Shown here piece after piece: positions 59,783 to 64,000 of a DNA stretch of 64,000 nt (position 1 is its first letter; each line of letters opens with the position of its first letter). Position numbers and translations under genes: made by a program. Below the pieces are notes generated by a model. That model did no database searches and was not told where the DNA came from. It saw only the letters and a program-made list of their open reading frames with translations. Source of the DNA: VAZQ01 sp963816745 (GTDB lineage: Bacteria; Pseudomonadota; Alphaproteobacteria; Rhizobiales; Xanthobacteraceae); NCBI GenBank assembly GCA_963816745.1, contig CAWFLQ010000003.1, positions 1 through 64,000 of the forward strand. The letters are read 5' to 3'.

Positions 59783-60032
59783 ATGACGGACGACAGCAAG
59801 CTGCAAACCCCCTCTCCCCTCGATCCCGGGCACGTCGCCTGACCCGTCGAGCAGCCGAATTCGTGAGGGCCACTATTGGACGACGTGGCCAGCCGTGGCG
59901 CCGACTTGGTATCCCGTTCCCGATGAAGTGGTGATCAGGGAGCCCGACAAGGCCGGTCACCCCGCCGTCTGGATCTACTTCGAGCAGGGCAAGATCAAGA
60001 TCCGCTGCTACGCCCCCGGCGGAAAGGTCTGA
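59783..60032 (+). CDS. Small protein of unknown function, frameshifted
   Basis: ATG at 59783 gives MTDDSKLQTPSPLDPGHVA and a stop at 59842. One indel near 59838 would continue it as SSSRIREGHYWTTWPAVAPT, then WYPVPDEVVIREPDKAGHPA and VWIYFEQGKIKIRCYAPGGK, stopping at 60032, ~83 residues in all. The second part has protein-like composition with many aromatic and alternating hydrophobic residues, unlike a random frame. No signal peptide or known motif is visible. Confidence 0.4.
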
Positions 60033-60452
60033 CGCCAACCCTTCGGGCGCCCGGCCAACACGAGGCGACGGCAAGCGCCCTCCCGACAAAAGAAAACCCC
60101 GCCGAAGCGGGGTTGGAGTTCTGGGACGAACGAGCTCAGAGGGTCTGGGAGCTCGTCCCATATTGCCCAATGCTCATCTTGAGGCTTGGTTCCGACCCGC
60201 GAGAAAAAAACATCTTGCTCGTCCATCCCACGCGGCCAAAGAGCCCGAGGATGCCTTCGGTGCTCGCGCGCAACAGATATCCTTGTCATTGAAGCAGCTC
60301 GCTTGCCGGCGTTACCCCAAGTCGCGGCGAGTAGGCCTCAAGTAATCCGGGTTCAATGTTTGCCAATATTCGGGGGCAGTGATATTTCGCGTGCGCAGCG
60401 GGCACCGCCGGGTGGCAATTCGCCGCCCCGCCCTTTCAGAAAGGCCCATTTT
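60033..60452. other. Intergenic region upstream of tRNA-Thr
   Basis: About 420 bases holding the hairpin at 60094-60113 and presumably the tRNA-Thr promoter. Open frames here have no protein-like features and I see no gene. Confidence 0.5.
60094..60113 (-). terminator. Hairpin downstream of the small gene
   Basis: AACCCCGC (60094-60101) and GCGGGGTT (60106-60113) pair perfectly. On the minus strand it is followed by TTCTTTTG, so it looks like a terminator for minus-strand transcription, although no minus-strand gene just above it is convincing. Confidence 0.45.
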
Positions 60453-60527
60453 GCCGGGTTAGCTCAGTGGTAGAGCAGCGGTTTTGTAAACCGTTGGTCG
60501 GGAGTTCAAATCTCTCACCCGGCACCA
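60453..60527 (+). tRNA. tRNA-Thr (TGT)
   Basis: A 75-nt cloverleaf starting GCCGGGTTAGCTCAGTGG. The anticodon stem GCGGT/ACCGT encloses loop TTTGTAA, anticodon TGT. The acceptor is GCCGGGT/ACCCGGC, the T-arm is GGGAGTTCAAATCTCTC, and the 3' CCA is encoded. Confidence 0.96.
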
Positions 60528-60595
60528 GAATCCGACGTCGGACGACAGCGGGCGATCGACGGAACCACCCCTGCCGTCCGACGCGGATTGAACTG

Positions 60596-60943
60596 CTACG
60601 CCGCCTTCTTGAGCCGCGCCGCCGCATCGCCGAAAGCGTCGGCGAACGCGTGCAAGGCCTCTGCGCGGCCCATGACGTTGAGCACCGGATCGGTCAACTT
60701 CTCCGGTGCCAGCGGCTCCGGCAGCTTGGCGATATGCGCCCTGATGTCGAGCCTGCTTTCGACCGTGGCGAGAAACACAGGGCCGCTGGCCTCCAACAGC
60801 CGCGCCTGCACTTCCGCCTGTTCCACCAGCTTTTCGACCTCGGTTTTCAAATCGATTGATTGCCGCAACTGATACTGCGTGGCGACCTTCTGACATCGCC
60901 AGACCCACTGCTCCACCAGGCTTCCTAGAACCGCCGCGTTCAT
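60596..60943 (-). CDS. Small helical protein of unknown function
   Basis: A 115-residue protein, MNAAVLGSLVEQWVWRCQKV at the start, nearly all helix (SIDLKTEVEKLVEQAEVQAR, MGRAEALHAFADAFGDAAAR) with one Pro-rich turn (KLPEPLAPEKLTDPVLNV). No signal peptide, membrane helix or known motif. It lies alone on the minus strand between tRNA-Thr and a Bug receptor gene. The composition is protein-like, but I have no functional prediction. Confidence 0.65.
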   Translation of the reverse strand: MNAAVLGSLVEQWVWRCQKVATQYQLRQSIDLKTEVEKLVEQAEVQARLLEASGPVFLATVESRLDIRAHIAKLPEPLAPEKLTDPVLNVMGRAEALHAFADAFGDAAARLKKAA

Positions 60944-61217
60944 GGATCCCCTCCATGGTGTCCGACCAGCCGAATCGGCTAGTCTTGCGGAAGTCTAGCA
61001 GAGGCCAGTTGGTTGTGACGTATCCAGCATCGAGCGGCGTGGTCGAGATCGTAGAATTCGATCTTCGATCGTATTCATGAGGTCCGGATTTGTATTCGCG
61101 CCCTCGCAATGCGACGGCGAAGGGAAATTTTTGTTTCAACAGACGCCATCCACAGCGATGTTGCTGAAGAATTCCGCAAGCATTTCGCGCGGATGGCGCC
61201 CGTCGTGCAGCCGTCCG

Positions 61218-62213
61218 CTACAGCTTCTGAATGCCGGCGCGCTCGATCAGCGCCGCCCACTTCTTGATGTCGCCCTCGAGCCGCGCCTTCACCTCCTCCG
61301 GCGTGCTCGCCTTGGCCTCGATGCCGAGCTCGGCGTAGCGCTGCTTCACCTCGGGGATCGCGACGATCTCGCGGATCGAGCGGTTCAAGAGGCCGATGAT
61401 CTCCGGCGGCGTCCCGGCCGGAGCGAACGTTCCGTTCCAGGATGTCACCTCGTAGCCCGGCACCCCGGCCTCGGCGACGGTCGGAACGTCGGTGAAGAAC
61501 GGCGAGCGTTGCGGACCCGACGTGCCGACGGGCCGGATCTTCTTGTCTGTCAGCGTGGGCTTCATCGGGCCATAGAAGTCGATCATCAGCTGGATGTCGT
61601 TGCGCAGGAGCGCCACGATCACGTCGGGTGTCGTCCGATAAGGCACGATCTGGAAATTGAGGCCGGCCTGCGCCTTGAACAGCTCGGCCCCGAGATTCTG
61701 GGTGCTACCGACGGCGATGGTGCCGACGTCGAGCTTGCCGGGCCGCTCGCGCGCCGCCTTGAGAAAATCCGCCAAGGTCTTGAACTCGGAGTCCGCGTTG
61801 GTCGCGAACACCAGATCGAAATTGCCGATGAGCGAGATCGGCGCGAAGTCCTTGACCGGATCGAACGGCAGCGACTTGTAGATGGCGACGCTGATCGCGG
61901 TGCCGTTGGTCACCAGGCCGATCGTGTATCCGTCCGCCGCCTGCGACAGCACGGCGCGCGCCGCGGCGATGCCGCCCGGGCCCGGCATGTTTTCGACCAC
62001 GAAGCGTTGCCCGAGCTTGTCGCCGAGCTTCTCCGCCGCCAGCCGCGCGGTGATGTCCGCCACGCCCGCCGCCGCGAACGGCAACACGAACCGGACCGGA
62101 CGGCTGGGATAGCTCTGCTGCGCGCGCGCCAAGCCCGGACCCATCCCCGCCGTTGCGGCCGAGGCGCCGAGCAGCTTGGAAAATGCTCTTCGCGTGATGC
62201 GGTTCTTGATCAT
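61218..62213 (-). CDS. Bug/TctC family periplasmic solute receptor
   Basis: A 331-residue receptor with a twin-arginine-like signal peptide (MIKNRITRRAFSKLLGASAA, ending GLARAQ). Family motifs are YPSRPVRFVLPFAAAGVADI, VENMPGPGGIAAARA, ADGYTIGLVTNG, LPFDPVKDFAPISLIGNFDL and QIVPYRTTPDVIVALL. It lies 45 nt downstream of the truncated ABC ATPase gene on the same strand, so it may be part of that transcript. No TctA/TctB genes are in the window. Confidence 0.92.
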   Translation of the reverse strand: MIKNRITRRAFSKLLGASAATAGMGPGLARAQQSYPSRPVRFVLPFAAAGVADITARLAAEKLGDKLGQRFVVENMPGPGGIAAARAVLSQAADGYTIGLVTNGTAISVAIYKSLPFDPVKDFAPISLIGNFDLVFATNADSEFKTLADFLKAARERPGKLDVGTIAVGSTQNLGAELFKAQAGLNFQIVPYRTTPDVIVALLRNDIQLMIDFYGPMKPTLTDKKIRPVGTSGPQRSPFFTDVPTVAEAGVPGYEVTSWNGTFAPAGTPPEIIGLLNRSIREIVAIPEVKQRYAELGIEAKASTPEEVKARLEGDIKKWAALIERAGIQKL

Positions 62214-62258
62214 ATCCGCCTTCCCTCTTTACCAAGTTTTGCGTCTGGCATTCGTTGC

Positions 62259-62781
62259 TCAACCGGAGCAGGCCTGGTTGTCGATCCGGATCAAGCACAG
62301 CCATGCGCTGTGCGCAACACCACGGCTGTCCGGCTCGGCCTGGATGATTGCTGCGGGTCCGCGCTGGCGCATGCCGCCGGAGAGCTGGCGCGGATGATAG
62401 CGCTCGAAGCCTTCGAGCCCGACGAGCTTCAGCAGCTCCATGGTGCGCCGCCGCTCGGCCGCGCCGATCGGGCCCGCGACCTCGCGCCCGATGATCGCGT
62501 TGGCGAACACCGTGCGCCACGGCAGCAGGCTGTCGGTCTGGAACACGAAGCCGCGATCGCCGCCGGGGCCGCGCACCACGCGTCCGTCGAGCAGCACCTC
62601 GCCCGTGCTCGCCTGCTCGAGACCCGCGACGATGCGCAGGAACGTGGTCTTGCCGCAGCCCGACGGGCCCGACGACGGAGATGAACTCGCCGCGCTCGAC
62701 CGCGAGGTCGATGTCGCTGCAGCGCCTGCGAGATCGCCGAACGTCTTGCCGAGATTGCGCGATCGCGAGCTTCGGCGCCAT
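62259..62781 (-). pseudogene. ABC transporter ATPase (SsuB/TauB-like), truncated and frameshifted
   Basis: The N-terminal half of a nitrate/sulfonate/taurine-type importer ATPase. Present are MAPKLAIA at the start, IDLAVERGEFISVVGP before the Walker A (GCGKTTFLRIVAGLEQASTG in repaired frame), a Q-loop FVFQTDSLLPWRTVFANAI, and the signature LSGGMRQR. Sequence then jumps to unrelated GPAAIIQAEPDSRG and ends, so Walker B, the D-loop, the H-loop and the C-terminal ~100 residues are gone. Frame breaks near 62755, 62720 and 62670 add to this. The missing 3' half is a real deletion, not an indel. It starts 2 nt after the permease stop. Confidence 0.85.
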
Positions 62782-62783
62782 GC

Positions 62784-63599
62784 TCAGTCCTTGGTCCAGG
62801 GCACCAGCTTGCCCTCGAGCCAGGTGAAGCCCGCGGTCAGCACGATGCCGGCGAAGGCGAGCACGACCACGCCGGCGAACAGCTCCGGCATGTTGAAGGC
62901 GTCCGCCGACTGGCTGATCAGGCGGCCGAGGCCGGCGCGCGAGCCGAACAGCTCCGCCACCACGACGCCGATCAGGCCGCGTCCGATGCCGAGCTTGAGC
63001 CCGGCCAGGATGAAGGGCATGGCCGAGGGCAGCGACACCTTGAAGAATATCTGCCGCGGGCGTGGCGCCGAACGAGCGCAGCATCTCGATCAGCCGCTCG
63101 CTGGTGGTGCGCAAGCCCCGCCTCGGTGTTGATGGTGACCGGAAACAGCACGAGGAAGATGACCACCAGCACTTTCGACCAGATGCCGATGCCGAGCCAG
63201 AGAATGAACAGCGGCGCGAGCGCGATGGTGGGCGTGGCGTAGAGGCCCGGAAATCCAAGGCTGCAGCGCTCGCTTGGCGGTCGCGCTGCTGGCCATGGCG
63301 AAGCCGAGATCAATGCCGATCACGCTGGCGATGACGTAGCCGAGCGCGAACTCGATCGCGCTGATGGCCATGTGCCGCTGCATCTCGCCGCTCAGGCGAT
63401 CAGCCGCCAGATCGCCTGCGACGATCTGCGACGGCGCGGCGAGAAACAGCGGGTTGGCGACGAGGACGCGGCTGATCAGCTCCCACAGCAGCAACCCGCC
63501 CAGCACCGAGATGATGCCGGCGAAAGATCGCAGCCGGCGTCGCCTGAGCGGGGCGCTGCCGCGCGCCGGTCGCCTGCGCCGCTCCGCCATCTCCTGCAT
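62784..63599 (-). CDS. ABC transporter permease (SsuC/TauC-like), frameshifted
   Basis: A ~270-residue inner-membrane permease beginning MQEMAERRRRPARGSAPLRR. Membrane segments include SFAGIISVLGGLLLWELISR, IEFALGYVIASVIGIDLGFA and LFAGVVVLAFAGIVLTAGFT. The EAA loop is complete in repaired frame (ATPADIFFKVSLPSAMPFIL, then AGLKLGIGRGLIGVVVAELF). The frame breaks near 63260, 63115 and 63055, each fixed by one base. It lies between the receptor gene (15 nt) and the truncated ATPase gene (2 nt), the usual SBP-permease-ATPase order. Confidence 0.82.
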
Positions 63600-63613
63600 C
63601 GACGCACTCAAGC

Positions 63614-64000
63614 TCAGTCGGTCAGCTGCGTGACGCCTGGCAGGATCAGGCGCTCGATCGTCGAAGCCGTTCGGAATGTCGCCGAGCTGCTGCAGCGCAC
63701 CTGACCAGGGCGCCGAGCTTGGCTCTTCGACACCTTGCCGGTCGGTTCGAAGAACTTGCCTCTTGTGCAGGAAATCGTAGGACTTCTCCACGTCGTCCGC
63801 CTGCAGCTTGCTCGACGTCGACCATGATCTGGACCGCCTCGGCGCGGTTCTCGTGCGTCGTAGAACCAGGCGATGCTCTTGGTTGTAGACGGCGAGCACC
63901 TTGTCGACGCGTCGCCTGGTTCGCGGCCGCCCAGGCGCGACGTTGACCACGGTGCCGGCGAACGGCAGGTCCTTGACGTAGTCGATGGTGAGCCCGAGAT
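63614..64000 (-). CDS. ABC transporter substrate-binding protein (SsuA/NMT1-like), C-terminal part
   Basis: The last ~128 residues of a receptor that continues past the window edge. Readable segments are LGLTIDYVKDLPFAGTVVNV, KVLAVYNQ, SKLQADDVEKSYDFLHK and LQQLGDIPNGFD, ending LPGVTQLTD at the stop 63614-63616. Frames change repeatedly (near 63930, 63875, 63820, 63765, 63700 and 63660). The pattern fits the NMT1/THI5-like receptor family of nitrate/sulfonate/taurine/pyrimidine importers. It is the first gene of the importer operon. Confidence 0.7.
   Translation of the reverse strand: MSGSPSTTSRTCRSPAPWSTSRLGGREPGDASTRCSPSTTKSIAWFYDAREPRRGGPDHGRRRASCRRTTWRSPTISCTRGKFFEPTGKVSKSQARRPGQVRCSSSATFRTASTIERLILPGVTQLTD

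Noticed and set aside
60008..60289. 93-codon minus-strand frame over the tRNA-Thr upstream region
   Set aside because: No protein-like pattern, it overlaps the small gene's 3' end and a terminator hairpin, and there is no ribosome binding site.

Overview
The window is GC-rich DNA from an alphaproteobacterium, most likely a Rhizobiales/Bradyrhizobiaceae-like organism. The evidence is the tuf/tRNA-Trp/secE/nusG/rplKA/rplJL/rpoBC block, a MipZ ATPase, many Bug/TctC-type solute receptors, and ~49-bp intergenic palindromes of the kind common in that group. Many unrelated genes carry single-base frameshifts, including essential rpoB and rpoC. Where I could reconstruct them they are mostly one extra base. 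I read most of them as sequence or assembly errors and annotate full gene spans, stating where each frame breaks.

Layout. 0-5 kb (minus): an exported protein, a bifunctional penicillin-binding protein and a small exported protein. 5-14.9 kb (minus): rpoC, rpoB, rplL, rplJ. 15.5-18.4 kb (plus): a three-gene segment lying between rplJ and rplA (exported helical protein, MetE-like protein, Bug receptor). 18.5-22 kb (minus): rplA, rplK, nusG, secE, tRNA-Trp, tuf. 22.3-36.2 kb: an accessory block with a chemoreceptor, Bug receptors, acyl-CoA synthetase plus SDR, a Gly/Cys-tailed membrane protein with a divergent LysR gene, MaoC, an amidohydrolase-like protein, a quinone oxidoreductase, an IclR regulator and a wrecked ParE-type toxin-antitoxin module. 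36.2-39.4 kb: tRNA-Gly, tRNA-Tyr, a peptide-type ABC receptor and rlmB. 39.4-40.5 kb: two overlapping exported proteins.

40.7-53.8 kb is the most interesting region. It has a DUF4212 subunit plus an ActP-like Na+:solute symporter, two different CBS-DUF294 nucleotidyltransferases, a hybrid symporter/histidine kinase (CrbS-like), a receiver-only response regulator, and a membrane-bound HAMP-PAS-pseudokinase fused to a DnaQ-type exonuclease. It looks like a carboxylate (acetate-like) uptake and sensing system coupled to nucleotide or nucleic-acid enzymes of unknown role.

54-60 kb: small membrane proteins, an MFS remnant and a badly frameshifted MHS-family transporter, a membrane-anchored coiled-coil protein, mipZ, a small frameshifted ORF and tRNA-Thr. 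60.6-64 kb (minus): a small helical protein, a Bug receptor, and an SsuABC/TauABC-like importer whose ATPase is truncated and whose receptor runs off the window edge.

Degraded pieces (the toxin-antitoxin module, the MFS remnant, the truncated ATPase) and palindromic repeats inside reading frames show that the accessory parts have been rearranged.
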